A stretch of DNA of 64,000 bases from UBA6898 sp964463135 (GCA_964463135.1 CAYXBA010000008.1:73813-137812), one strand, 5' to 3'; positions 18,024-26,719 are shown, counted from the first letter of the stretch. The notes: a model not told the origin generated them from the letters alone. Program-made: numbers and translations.

Positions 18024-19352
18024 TCAGTATTTCAGCTTTGCCTTTCCAAGATCGCCGACAACAGCGAGGACATAATTTTTCGTATCGAGATAGTTCTTTG
18101 CTGCCTTCAGAATATCCTCCTTCGTGACAGCGTTGATGATGGAAGGATACCGGTCAACGTAGTCCAGCCCCAACCCGTAAAATTCTACTGCAAGTGCAAA
18201 TCCTGCTATCTTGCTGTTCGAGTCAATACGCAGTGGGAAGCTTCCGGTGAGATACGATTTTGCGTCCTGAAGCTCCTTGTCGCTCACCGGCTCAGTTTTC
18301 ATGCGCTCCATCTCTTTGAGGACTTCCTCAATGGCAGTATTGGCAGACTCGTTTTTTGTCTGGAGACCGGCCTGGAAACTGCCGCTGAATTTGTTTGCAG
18401 AAAAGTAGCTGTGCACATCATAGGCGAGTCCCTTGTTGTCGCGGATATTGTCCATGAGGCGTGATGCAAATCCGCCGCCGCCCAGGATGTAGTTCATTAC
18501 CAGGGCGCTGTAGTAATCAGGATTGTCGCGGCTTATGCCGAGATGTCCAAGGATGATGTTCGCCTGGGTGAGCTCCTTGTCCACCTTGATGATCGTCGGG
18601 CCATTTTTAGCACTGATGTCGGGAAGAGGCTTCACAGGGATCTCCTTCTGCTTCCAGTTCCCGAGATATTTGTTCAGGATCGCTGTCAATTCCTCCCGGC
18701 TGATATCGCCTGCAACGGACATGATCGCGTTGTTCGGTGCAAACAGGGTCTCGTGAAATGCAACAATGTCCTGCCGGTTTATCCGATCGAGTGATTCAAT
18801 GGTCCCCTGCACCTGCCGTGCATACGGATGTTCGCCGAACACTGCCTTTGAAAAGGCGATAGAGGCAACAGTGCCGGGCTCTTCGTTCTGCTGTATGAGC
18901 CAGTTCTTCGTGATCTTTTTCTTCCTGGCGATCTCATTTTCATTGAAAACGGGATTCATCAGTATGTCAGAGAGCAGATCAAAACCGAGGTCAATGTCCT
19001 TTTTCAAAACGGTGAGAGAAATTGTGGTATAGTCTGCACCTGCCGAGGCGCTGAGTGAGCCGCCGACAAATTCAATTGCTTCGCTGATCTCGCGGGATGT
19101 TCTCTTTTTTGTGCCTTCGTTCAGAAGGGCGGCAGTCAGGTAAGCAAGTCCTGCCTTGTCAGAAGGCTCAGCTATTGTTCCGGCCTTGATCGCCATCACG
19201 ATTGTGACGATCGGCAGTGTTTTCCGCTCGGCATGGAGCAGGACCATATTATTTGACAGCAGCTCCCTTTGTGCCAAAGGGCCGGCGAATGCCTGAGAGG
19301 CAAGGAGTATTGTCAGCAGGACAATAAGGATACGGTTAGCGATCTTCTTCAT
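18024..19352 (-). CDS. M16-family peptidase-like subunit without zinc motif
   Basis: A 442-residue protein with a signal peptide (MKKIANRILIVLLTILLASQAFA) and two M16 domains. Where active members have HxxEH, this one reads AGLAYLTAALLNEGT, so the zinc site is absent; relatives with this change act as the non-catalytic partner of an active M16 protein. Seen also: SRDNPDYYSALVMNYILGGG and RDNKGLAYDVHSYF, typical of the second domain. ATGA overlap with the upstream active subunit supports a heterodimer in the periplasm. Confidence 0.88.
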   Translation of the reverse strand: MKKIANRILIVLLTILLASQAFAGPLAQRELLSNNMVLLHAERKTLPIVTIVMAIKAGTIAEPSDKAGLAYLTAALLNEGTKKRTSREISEAIEFVGGSLSASAGADYTTISLTVLKKDIDLGFDLLSDILMNPVFNENEIARKKKITKNWLIQQNEEPGTVASIAFSKAVFGEHPYARQVQGTIESLDRINRQDIVAFHETLFAPNNAIMSVAGDISREELTAILNKYLGNWKQKEIPVKPLPDISAKNGPTIIKVDKELTQANIILGHLGISRDNPDYYSALVMNYILGGGGFASRLMDNIRDNKGLAYDVHSYFSANKFSGSFQAGLQTKNESANTAIEEVLKEMERMKTEPVSDKELQDAKSYLTGSFPLRIDSNSKIAGFALAVEFYGLGLDYVDRYPSIINAVTKEDILKAAKNYLDTKNYVLAVVGDLGKAKLKY

Positions 19353-20668
19353 GGCTGCACCCCCTTTGCAAGAGGGATCAGTATGCCGGTCGTCTTTTTC
19401 TCATCACCGAGATATTTCTTTGCAACACGGCTCACATCCTCCGGCGTCACCTTGCGGATACCTTCAAGATATTTATCGATAAACTTCCAGCCCACGATCA
19501 TTTCGTATGAGCCGATCGTCCGTGCCTGCATATAGATCGAATCCTGCTGCATGATGAACGATGCCTCGACCTGGTTCTTTGCCCGCTGGACTTCCTGGGC
19601 AGAAGGCAGTTCGTTCTTGATCTTTTCGAACTCGTCCAGAAGGGCCTTTTCAACATCCTCGATCTTTTTTCCCTGGGCCGCGGTCGCTCCGGAGAAGAAG
19701 AGGAAAGGATCCTTATAAAGGCCCTCGTAACCGGCCCAGGCTGAGACAGCTATCTGTTTTTCATAAACGAGTGAGCGATAAAGCCGGGAGCTTTTTCCGT
19801 CCGAAAGAATGCTGCCGAGCACATCAAGGGCAAAGCCGTCCTCATGCGCAATGTTCGGCACCTTGTACACTGAAAGGACATACGGGAGTTCAGCTTCCTT
19901 CTTTACGTAGATCCTGCGCTCTCCTCTCTGTTCATCCTCCTCAATGGCAACGTCAGGTATGGAAGGGCCGGCAGGGATGCTGCCGAATGCTGCCCTGATC
20001 TTCTCCATGATCTCCTGCTGCTTCACGTCACCCACCACGATGATAACCGCATTGTTCGGCGCATAATACGTTCTGTAATGTTTGATTAGGTCATCAGGAT
20101 TGAGCGTTTTAAGGTCAGACATCCAGCCGATAACCGGCCAGTGGTATGGGTGGTTCTTAAAGGCAGCGGCAAAGACCTCTTCCATCACAAAGTTCTGCGG
20201 GTCGTCCTCATAGCGCATCCTGCGCTCTTCCATCACCACGTCGCGCTCTGAAAGCACTGACTCCTTTGTCAGGATAAGGTTCTTCATGCGGTCTGCTTCC
20301 AGTTCGATCGGCAGGCTGATGCGGTCAGAGGCAAGGAGCTCGAAATATCCTGTGTAGTCCTTTGAGGTGAACGCGTTGTCTGTGCCGCCTGCTCTCTTGA
20401 TGGTCTGCGAAAAGGTCTTGGGCCCGTGTTTTTCCGTTCCCTTGAACATCATATGCTCAAGCAGGTGGCTCAGCCCGGTCTTGCCGGTCTTCTCATTGCG
20501 CGAGCCTACGCGGTACCAGATCTGGAACGTGGCGGTCGGCGCCTTGTGGTCCTCGAGGATCAGGACCTTCAGGCCGTTGTCGAGCGTATACTCATTGACC
20601 GGCAGGGCAAAGGCACCGGCAGGAAACAGTAAGACAAGAAGGAATGCTACGACAAATATATTTCTCAT
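19349..20668 (-). CDS. M16-family zinc metalloprotease (active subunit)
   Basis: A 439-residue periplasmic protease related to mitochondrial processing peptidase. It has a signal peptide (MRNIFVVAFLLVLLFPAGAFA), the inverted zinc motif HLLEHMMF (HxxEH) and the downstream zinc Glu in ERDVVMEERRMR. The second domain has NAVIIVVGD and a GLYKD loop. It is upstream of and overlaps by four bases the HxxEH-less partner, a common paired arrangement. Substrate unknown. Confidence 0.92.
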   Translation of the reverse strand: MRNIFVVAFLLVLLFPAGAFALPVNEYTLDNGLKVLILEDHKAPTATFQIWYRVGSRNEKTGKTGLSHLLEHMMFKGTEKHGPKTFSQTIKRAGGTDNAFTSKDYTGYFELLASDRISLPIELEADRMKNLILTKESVLSERDVVMEERRMRYEDDPQNFVMEEVFAAAFKNHPYHWPVIGWMSDLKTLNPDDLIKHYRTYYAPNNAVIIVVGDVKQQEIMEKIRAAFGSIPAGPSIPDVAIEEDEQRGERRIYVKKEAELPYVLSVYKVPNIAHEDGFALDVLGSILSDGKSSRLYRSLVYEKQIAVSAWAGYEGLYKDPFLFFSGATAAQGKKIEDVEKALLDEFEKIKNELPSAQEVQRAKNQVEASFIMQQDSIYMQARTIGSYEMIVGWKFIDKYLEGIRKVTPEDVSRVAKKYLGDEKKTTGILIPLAKGVQP

Positions 20669-20738
20669 GTTCTTATTCTACTGATATGGTGTGCTGCTTG
20701 CCAACCGGCGTAAGCTGAAGACTATTGTCGTATTCTAT

Positions 20739-20765
20739 GCCATATGGTAAACTTGACCATATGGC
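20739..20765. promoter_or_regulatory. Inverted-repeat operator at the tumE start
   Basis: GCCATATGGT, seven bases, ACCATATGGC: a perfect 10-bp inverted repeat, each arm itself containing the palindrome CCATATGG. The right arm includes the tumE start codon at 20761. Placement right in front of a toxin-antitoxin pair suggests binding by the antitoxin or the complex. Confidence 0.75.
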
Positions 20766-21079
20766 AGCGACCCTAATTTTTTTTTAGATCCAAGTATATC
20801 TATCCGGACGGGTCTATCCGCGAGATGGTGTTATGGGAACTGCCCAAAAAGATGCCGAAGTCATCTCACAGCTTCAAATACAGGCTCTATTACGGGCTGG
20901 CTGACGGCACCTGTCTTGTTCGTTATGACAACGAAACCGCCAAGGGCGATCACCGTCATATCGCAGCCCGGGAAGAGAACTATCCATTCACGGATGTCGA
21001 GACTCTTGTCACCGATTTTCTCAGGGATATTGAAAACGCTGGAGGAGGTGCAATACATGAAAAGAAACATAAGGATTGA
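20761..21079 (+). CDS. tumE: TumE-family (DUF6516) toxin, apparent +1 frameshift at a T9 run
   Basis: From residue SKYIYPDGSI onward the protein matches the TumE/DUF6516 toxin family: DGSIREMVLWELP, HSFKYRLYYG, RYDNETAKGDHRHI, FTDVETLVTDFLRD. That frame has no ATG until 20825, which would drop conserved N-terminal residues. An ATG at 20761 in another frame reads MAATLIFF and then hits TAG just after nine T (20777-20785); with eight T the two frames join as MAATLIFFRSKYIYPDG, a normal N-terminus. So either the T run is an assembly or true indel (toxin off), or transcript slippage restores the frame. Coordinates span the rebuilt gene. Antitoxin gene overlaps the 3' end by 23 bases. Confidence 0.7.
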
Positions 21080-21419
21080 AATCAGTGATGCAAAGGAATC
21101 CGCTCAAGAGTTTGTGAAGGCCTGGCGCAGGGCGGAGAAGGGCATGACCCCTGAGCAGCCTGTTGAGAGGATCTATTTTAAAGATTTAAAGACGTTGCTG
21201 AGGTTCCTTACCCCACGCCGCATGGAGGCGCTAAAAGCTGTACATGAACAGGGGCCTGTGAGCGTAAGGGCGCTTGCCAAGGCGCTTGGCAGAGATTATA
21301 AGAATGTTCATAAAGACATGCAGGAGATGGAAAAGATCGGCCTCGTCAGCCGTGACAATAAGGGGCTCCTGCTGGTGCCTTGGAATAGCATTGTGGCTGA
21401 ACTCGCCTTTGCCGCCTGA
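21057..21419 (+). CDS. tumA: TumA-type antitoxin with helix-turn-helix
   Basis: A 120-residue DNA-binding protein. The C-terminal half is a winged helix (VSVRALAKALGRDYKNVHKDMQEMEKIGLVSRDNKGL), and the N-terminus (IRIEISDAKESAQEFVKAWRRAEKG) is typical of the partners of TumE/DUF6516 toxins. The start at 21057 is set by GGAGGAGG eight bases upstream; it overlaps the toxin gene. It is the natural candidate to bind the inverted repeat at 20739-20765. Confidence 0.8.
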   Translation: MKRNIRIEISDAKESAQEFVKAWRRAEKGMTPEQPVERIYFKDLKTLLRFLTPRRMEALKAVHEQGPVSVRALAKALGRDYKNVHKDMQEMEKIGLVSRDNKGLLLVPWNSIVAELAFAA

Positions 21420-21439
21420 CAGATTCCGAACTCTAAGGA

Positions 21440-21637
21440 TCAGGTGTTCTGTCCGCAGCATGGTATTGCTAAATCAGCAGTCTCTGTCGGAAATGGGATA
21501 CCGTAAATGGTTGACGTCAGTGGATGAATAAGAGAAATCCGAAAGTCGTCCTGATCAGACGCTGACGAAGTCGTGGCTGTACTGACGAAAAATATAAATG
21601 CGAAAAGTACCCTGGTTATAAATTTTGTTTTAATCAT
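21440..21637 (-). CDS. Possible small secreted peptide or gene remnant
   Basis: A 65-codon frame whose first 27 residues look like a signal peptide: basic MIKTKFITR, an FAFIFF core and a break at TTSSAS. The rest (SDQDDFRISLIHPL and a short Pro/Cys-containing tail) matches nothing I know. There is no convincing ribosome-binding site. It may be the 5' remnant of a lost gene. Confidence 0.3.
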   Translation of the reverse strand: MIKTKFITRVLFAFIFFVSTATTSSASDQDDFRISLIHPLTSTIYGIPFPTETADLAIPCCGQNT

Positions 21638-21913
21638 TTAATTTTCAATCACACAATTACTATGTCTACTTGGCATTTGAGGATTTATGACAAAATAGTA
21701 GCACAGAAAACGATTATTGCCTATTGAACACAACACCATTGGCGTATATCGTCGCGATCTCACTTGCAGGAAGGAAGTGCGACTGCGCCCTTCCGATAGA
21801 ATGCAACACCTGTTTTTTAATAGACGTGCCACTCCTAAGATTGAATCTGGCGCCATTATAGCAGAAAATGGAGTTAGACGCAGACCCCGTTCAGGTTCAA
21901 GCTGACGCAGTGC
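21638..21913. other. Non-coding stretch upstream of nothing recognisable
   Basis: Gap between the tumA end and the selB end, AT-rich in its first half. It holds one hairpin at 21769-21794 (GGAAGG, inner GCG/CGC, CCTTCC) without a T run. No tRNA, selC or intact gene is seen. Confidence 0.4.
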
Positions 21914-23797
21914 TCATCCCTTCAGCAGTAATTTTCTTGCATCCCCAACCCGAAGAGTTACCTTTGCTGCGTCAAGGTGCTCAAGGAAGGGGAGGGCGAA
22001 TTTGCGTGAGGTATTGAGAAGATCGCGGAATTCCGCAACCGTGAGCTCAGGTTTTTTCGCATAGAAGGACTTCAGCGCGCTTATCATCTTGTCGTATGCT
22101 GTGGCTGACAGGTAGATCGATTCGTTGACCCTGACAACAGAACGCTCTTTTGCCAGTATGTTCAGGATGTCGTTGATCTGTTTCTGGTCCATCTTCAGGG
22201 CCTCTGCCATCTCTGTCTTTAAGGGCGGCAGAAACTCTCCCTTTGTGAGAAGGTCAATGATCTTTGCCTTATGGGCCTCAGCAGCGCCTGACAGTGCTAT
22301 GGTGAAATCCTTCAGCCTGAGCAGGTCCTTGTCAACGACCAGGTCTTTGAGAGACGCCAGCAGAACATTAAAGAGCCTTGGGTCAATATTCAGGAGCGTT
22401 CTTACCTCTTCTTTCGGCATTCCGGGCTTGAGAGGCTGTTCTTTATGGAATGTCTTAAGCAGAGCGCGGATCTTGTTGTTCAGGAGATCAAAGGCATTCT
22501 TGTGAACAAGTATGTCCTCATGTTTTATGAGCAGGCCGGACTGCGTGAGTCCCTTGATGGCGTTCTGTATGGCCGTAAGGTCAGCATTGATCCAGCCATG
22601 GATCGTCTGCAGGGATATCCCTGTTGGCCCTGCCTTTTCGATCTTCAGTGCAAGCTTCTCATCGAGCTTGCCTGTATGCAGCAGGGAAAGGTCCTGAATG
22701 CCGTCTTTCCTTTTTCTTCTGGCCGGGGAGGGGTCAAGCACTTCTCCGCCGCCGAGCGTTTCAAGAGGCGAGAATCGCCTGATGATGTACCGGTCACCTG
22801 ACACGGCGATGACCGGTGTCTGCAGCCTGAACTGGCAGAAGCAGCTTTCGCCTGCCTTGAGTTCTTCCTTCTCATAGAGGATCACGCGGGCAACGGTTTC
22901 GGAGGTGCCGACATAAAAATGCACGAGACTTCTGTTTTTCAGTACAGGCACATTTTGGAGCAGTTCCAGAAAAAGATCCAGGGTCTTTGTCGGCACAAAA
23001 CGTGAAGGCGCAACCGCAACATCTCCCCGCTGGAGGTCATCCTTTTCGACTCCCTGCAGATTGATCGCGATCCTCTGGCCGGCATATGCCTTTTGAATGG
23101 ACTTGCCGTGGCTGTGAAGGCCTCTCACCTTGGTCGTTATACCTGCCGGCAGTATCTCAACAGGCGCATCAACTGCGATCATGCCGGATACGGCTGTGCC
23201 GGTGATGACCGTGCCGAACCCCTTGAGCGTGAAGACCCTGTCTATCGGCAGCCTGAAAATGCCGTCCGATGTCTTTGGCCGGACGGTAAGAGCCAGGTCT
23301 TTTATCGCCTTTTTGAGGGTGTCAAGATTTTCACCGGTCTTTGAAGAAACCGGAATGATGGCTGCCTGTTCAAGGAAGGTGCCTTTTACAAAATCCTTTA
23401 TTTCGTCCGCAACAAGGCTGAGCCAGTCCTTCTCGACAAGATCGGCCTTGGTAATCACGATCAGGCCTGCCTTGATCTTCAGCAGATCGCATATGGCAAG
23501 GTGCTCGCGGCTCTGCGGCATGATGCCTTCGTCAGCAGCAATGACCATTATGACAATGTCTATGCCGCCCGCTCCTGCAAGCATGTTGCTGATCAGCTTC
23601 TCATGACCCGGAACGTCGACGATCCCGACCGTAAGATCATCCTCGGGGTACGCGAGATCGGCAAACCCGATATCAATGGTGATGCCGCGGTCTTTTTCTT
23701 CCTTTAGACGGTCAGGGTCGATGCCGGTGAGGGCCTTTACGAGCGAACTTTTCCCGTGGTCTATATGTCCGGCAGTGCCGAGGATGACATGTCGCAT
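21914..23797 (-). CDS. selB: Selenocysteine-specific elongation factor SelB
   Basis: A GTPase that carries Sec-tRNA to UGA codons marked by a SECIS hairpin. At 627 residues it is full length. Seen: G1 GTAGHIDHGKSSLVKAL at the N-terminus, DVPGHEKLISNMLAGAGG (G3), ITKADL (G4), two beta-barrel domains, then a C-terminal half of winged helices (residues ~380-627, including YAKKPELTVAEFRDLLNTSRKFALPFLEHLD) that binds SECIS RNA. With selA nearby, this shows the organism makes selenoproteins. The tRNA gene selC and selD are not in the window. Confidence 0.95.
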   Translation of the reverse strand: MRHVILGTAGHIDHGKSSLVKALTGIDPDRLKEEKDRGITIDIGFADLAYPEDDLTVGIVDVPGHEKLISNMLAGAGGIDIVIMVIAADEGIMPQSREHLAICDLLKIKAGLIVITKADLVEKDWLSLVADEIKDFVKGTFLEQAAIIPVSSKTGENLDTLKKAIKDLALTVRPKTSDGIFRLPIDRVFTLKGFGTVITGTAVSGMIAVDAPVEILPAGITTKVRGLHSHGKSIQKAYAGQRIAINLQGVEKDDLQRGDVAVAPSRFVPTKTLDLFLELLQNVPVLKNRSLVHFYVGTSETVARVILYEKEELKAGESCFCQFRLQTPVIAVSGDRYIIRRFSPLETLGGGEVLDPSPARRKRKDGIQDLSLLHTGKLDEKLALKIEKAGPTGISLQTIHGWINADLTAIQNAIKGLTQSGLLIKHEDILVHKNAFDLLNNKIRALLKTFHKEQPLKPGMPKEEVRTLLNIDPRLFNVLLASLKDLVVDKDLLRLKDFTIALSGAAEAHKAKIIDLLTKGEFLPPLKTEMAEALKMDQKQINDILNILAKERSVVRVNESIYLSATAYDKMISALKSFYAKKPELTVAEFRDLLNTSRKFALPFLEHLDAAKVTLRVGDARKLLLKG

Positions 23798-23923
23798 ATT
23801 TTTATCCTGTTCCCCTTATAGTGCTGATTATCATATTTTCAGGAGGCAATTCAATTTGATATAATATTATACTTTGCAGATAAAAAGGCGCTTTTAAAAT
23901 AAATAACATAGAGGGAGATAACG

Positions 23924-24229
23924 ATGAAGAAACTTAACTGCTGGGAGGCAAAACAGTGCGGACGGGAACCGGGCGGTACTCATGAAAAGGACCTGGGCGT
24001 CTGTCCTGTTACGGTTGAAGTCAGGCTCAATGAAGCGCACGGCGGCAAGAATGCCGGACGCAGCTGCTGGGTTGTGGCAGGGACGCTCTGTAAAGGTGAA
24101 TTACAGGGGACTTTTGCCCAGAAATACAGAAACTGCGAGGTCTGTGAGTTCTACAAACAGGTAAAACGGGAAGAGGCTCACCAGTTTGTGCTGTCTGCAG
24201 TGCTCCTCGGCAAGCTGAGAAACAAGTAA
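23924..24229 (+). CDS. Two-CW domain protein
   Basis: A 101-residue Cys-rich protein with the paired Cys-Trp motifs of the two-CW family: NCWEAKQCGREPGG at the start and GRSCWVVAGTLC in the middle, then NCEVCEFY. Seven or more cysteines suggest metal (zinc or iron) binding. No function is established. It lies between and opposite to selB and selA. A TATAAT is at 23860-23865, and GGGAG precedes the ATG. Confidence 0.75.
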   Translation: MKKLNCWEAKQCGREPGGTHEKDLGVCPVTVEVRLNEAHGGKNAGRSCWVVAGTLCKGELQGTFAQKYRNCEVCEFYKQVKREEAHQFVLSAVLLGKLRNK

Positions 24230-24249
24230 GGGTTATCCGAACGTCCTTC

Positions 24250-25656
24250 CTACGGTCTTAGCGCAGTAGAGACAATCCGTACGAGTTCCCTGATATCCTG
24301 ATCCTGTATTGTTCTGGCATCGAGCAGGAGAGCACTGTCTTTTATGCGTGCGATCACCGGCAGAGAACCTGTTCTCAGACGTGTTTCCAGCTCATTGACC
24401 GTAATATGCCTTGGGACTATTGAGACCGCATAGGTCTCGAACTCGGCCTCAGGCAGAGAACCGCCCCCGGCCTTTGAGGAGTCCTGTATCAAAGAGATGT
24501 CTGCTTCAACGTGTTGCCTGCGGAGCTGAGCGGCGATCTTCGCTGCCCGTGACCTGATGGTTCCGGGCGGCTGGAAGAGCATCCGGAGCACCGGTATGTT
24601 CTGCAATGCCTTCCCGGGATCAAGATAGTCCATGAGCGTTGCTTCAAAGGCCGCAATGGTCATCTTGTCCACCCTGACTGCCCGCGCAAGCGGATGTTTC
24701 CGGATCTTTTCAACCAGATCCTGCCTGCCGACAATGATGCCGCCCTGCGGACCTCCCAGAAGCTTGTCGCCGCTGAAGGTCACCAGATCGGCTCCGGTCT
24801 GCATGATCTCCTGCACCGCAGGTTCTCCATGAATACCATAGGGCTTCAGGTCGATCAGACAGCCGCTGCCGAGATCATACATGACAGGGATGCCGTGTTC
24901 TCTGCCCAGCGCGGCCAATTGCTCTATGGACACATCTTCCGTGAATCCCGTGATCTTATAGTTAGACTGATGGACCTTGAGGATCAGGCCTGTCTTTTCG
25001 TTGAGCGCATTACGGTAATCATGCTGATGCGTCTTGTTTGTTGTCCCGATCTCGCGCAGGGTCGCTCCGCTGGCAGCCATAACATCAGGCACCCTGAAAG
25101 AGCCGCCGATCTCCACAAGCTCGCCTCTCGATACGATCACTTCCCTGTCCTTTGCGATCGCGGTGAGGGAGAGGAAGACCGCTGCCGCATTGTTGTTCAC
25201 GATCAGGGCGTCCTCTGCCCCGGTAAGCTGTCTGAGGATCCTCGTCGTATGGGAATGGCGTTTCCCCCGCTTCCCTGCATCAAGGTCATATTCGAGATTG
25301 GAATATCCCCTGCTTGCGTCGATGACATTTTTCACCGCTCGCTCGGAAAGCACTGCCCTCCCAAGATTTGTGTGCAGCACAATGCCGGTCGCATTTATCA
25401 CGGGAAGCAGGCTGAAAGAAGAATTTTTCTGAATTCTTGCGCTGATGGACAATGAAAGGGCAGGAGCGGAGATATCATGATCTTCTCCTGCAAGTATCTT
25501 TTCCCTTGCCCCGGCAATGATATCCCGGATCGCCTGGACCACAATGGGCCTCGGAAATGAAGCAAGCCATTGCATGCCGTCAGGACCCTTCAGGAGTTCA
25601 TCCACGGATGGCAGCTCTGAAAGGAGAGAAGTCTTTGAGCCTTTTTTCGGTTTCAC
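24250..25656 (-). CDS. selA: L-seryl-tRNA(Sec) selenium transferase SelA
   Basis: A PLP enzyme converting Ser-tRNA(Sec) to Sec-tRNA(Sec) with selenophosphate. At 468 residues it is normal length. Seen: N-terminal helical domain (LPSVDELLKGPDG), INATGIVLHTNLGRAVLS, YSNLEYDLDAGKRGKRHSHT, and the PLP-lysine region VTFSGDKLLGGPQGGIIVG. It is convergent with the two-CW gene (20 bases apart). Confidence 0.96.
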   Translation of the reverse strand: MKPKKGSKTSLLSELPSVDELLKGPDGMQWLASFPRPIVVQAIRDIIAGAREKILAGEDHDISAPALSLSISARIQKNSSFSLLPVINATGIVLHTNLGRAVLSERAVKNVIDASRGYSNLEYDLDAGKRGKRHSHTTRILRQLTGAEDALIVNNNAAAVFLSLTAIAKDREVIVSRGELVEIGGSFRVPDVMAASGATLREIGTTNKTHQHDYRNALNEKTGLILKVHQSNYKITGFTEDVSIEQLAALGREHGIPVMYDLGSGCLIDLKPYGIHGEPAVQEIMQTGADLVTFSGDKLLGGPQGGIIVGRQDLVEKIRKHPLARAVRVDKMTIAAFEATLMDYLDPGKALQNIPVLRMLFQPPGTIRSRAAKIAAQLRRQHVEADISLIQDSSKAGGGSLPEAEFETYAVSIVPRHITVNELETRLRTGSLPVIARIKDSALLLDARTIQDQDIRELVRIVSTALRP

Positions 25657-25725
25657 ACAAGTTCCGCGCTATGTTGTCTGCATATGGTCATATATCTGTT
25701 CTGTCCGGACTATTATGCCCCATAA

Positions 25726-26571
25726 CTACCGCGATATCAAAGGGTCTTTGATACCTGCCTCACGAAATCCCTTTTCCCGCAGCAGACAACTGTCGCATTT
25801 GCCGCAGGGCTGAAGCTCGTGATGCGTGATGCGTGATGCGTGATCTGTAAAATCCTTCTTAACGCTGCGCCCTTTGCCTTTAGCCCTGAGCCCTGTTGTC
25901 AGCTGAGGATCATAGCAGCTCCAGGTGAGACGGTAATCTATTCCGAGCTTCATGCCCAGCTTTATGATCTCGGCCTTGGTCATGGAGATGAGCGGTGCCC
26001 GGATATTAAAATGCAATTTCCCCTCCACCGAGACCTTGGTGGCCAGATTTGCCATTTTTTCATATGCCTTGAGATATGCCGGTCTGCAGTCAGGGTACCC
26101 GCTGTAGTCTACGGCGTTGGCGCCGATATAAATGTCCCCGGCCTCAAGTGCCTCTGCCCAGGCAAGTCCAAAGGAGAGGAAGATCGTATTGCGTGCAGGA
26201 ACGTAGGTAACAGGAATAAGTGATTTGTGATTCGTGATTCGTGATTCGGCAGTTTTCCTGGATAAGGTTTTTTTTGACTTGTTACGCATTACGGATAACG
26301 CATTACGGTCTTTTGGGACTTTCAGGTCAGAAGTAAGTGCAGAGCCGCCAATAGCACGGAGGTTGAAGTCAATGATGAGATGCTCTTTTACTGCCAGGGC
26401 TGATGCAATGGAACGTGCTGATTCGAGCTCCCGTGCATGCCGCTGCTGGTAGTCAAAGGTGACAGCATAGAGCTCATGGCCCTTTTCCTTGGCAATGGCA
26501 AGGGTTGTTGCCGAGTCCAGTCCGCCGCTCAGAAGAACGACCGCTTTTCCGGGATGTCTGCTTTTTCTCAT
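25726..26571 (-). CDS. queC: 7-cyano-7-deazaguanine synthase QueC with two repeat-derived insertions
   Basis: ATP-dependent synthesis of preQ0, the queuosine precursor. Seen: PP-loop VVLLSGGLDSATTLAIA, VTFDYQQRHARELE, YVPARNTIFLSFGLAWAEA, GANAVDYSGYPDCRP, TWSCYDP, and the zinc site CGKCDSCLLREKGF. The usual length is ~225; this one is ~281 because of two in-frame insertions: ~25 residues between VPKDR and IPVTYVPARN, and ~30 residues between TWSCYDP and CGKCDSC. Both are coded by tandem repeat DNA and lie in surface-type loops away from the ATP and zinc motifs. Start: ATG 26571 (MRKSRHPGK) is preferred; GTG/ATG-type extension to 26595 is possible. Confidence 0.92.
   Translation of the reverse strand: MRKSRHPGKAVVLLSGGLDSATTLAIAKEKGHELYAVTFDYQQRHARELESARSIASALAVKEHLIIDFNLRAIGGSALTSDLKVPKDRNALSVMRNKSKKTLSRKTAESRITNHKSLIPVTYVPARNTIFLSFGLAWAEALEAGDIYIGANAVDYSGYPDCRPAYLKAYEKMANLATKVSVEGKLHFNIRAPLISMTKAEIIKLGMKLGIDYRLTWSCYDPQLTTGLRAKGKGRSVKKDFTDHASRITHHELQPCGKCDSCLLREKGFREAGIKDPLISR
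25818..25844. repeat. Tandem GTGATGC repeat inside queC
   Basis: Nearly four units of a 7-base repeat (CGTGATG) in a row, read on the minus strand as the codons for part of the insertion DHASRITHHEL before the zinc motif. The reading frame is kept. Confidence 0.85.
26221..26248. repeat. Tandem GTGATTC repeat inside queC
   Basis: Three to four units of TGATTCG/TGATTTG. On the minus strand it codes ESRITNHKSL in the first insertion. The unit is closely related to the repeat at 25818-25844. Confidence 0.85.
26282..26308. repeat. Second repeat block in the first queC insertion
   Basis: Two imperfect copies of TTACGCATTACGG / TAACGCATTACGG, 14 bases apart, within the same insertion of queC. A different unit from the GTGATTC blocks 34 bases away. 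Confidence 0.75.
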
Positions 26572-26719
26572 GTTATGCCCGGCTGCAGCTAACACGATAA
26601 CAAGGCCGCAGGCCAGAAGCAGGTGCTTTAAGCAGAGGAAACGATACGGTCATGCGGTTCGGCATGCGGAGAAGCTGACAAAGAGGCCGGGGCGGTCTGA
26701 GTCCGAACTCGGCCGGGAA

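Noticed and set aside
18024..19352. HxxEH zinc site in the second M16 gene
   Set aside because: The position reads LAYLTAALLNEGT, with no His; it is a non-catalytic subunit.
21769..21794. Intrinsic terminator in the gap before selB
   Set aside because: A hairpin is present but there is no T run on either strand.
25818..26308. CRISPR array in the queC region
   Set aside because: Repeat units are 7-13 bases in direct tandem without spacers, inside a coding gene.
26572..26719. tRNA-Sec (selC) between queC and the PATAN gene
   Set aside because: Some GC-rich pairing, but no TTCGA-type T loop, no acceptor pairing and no CCA.
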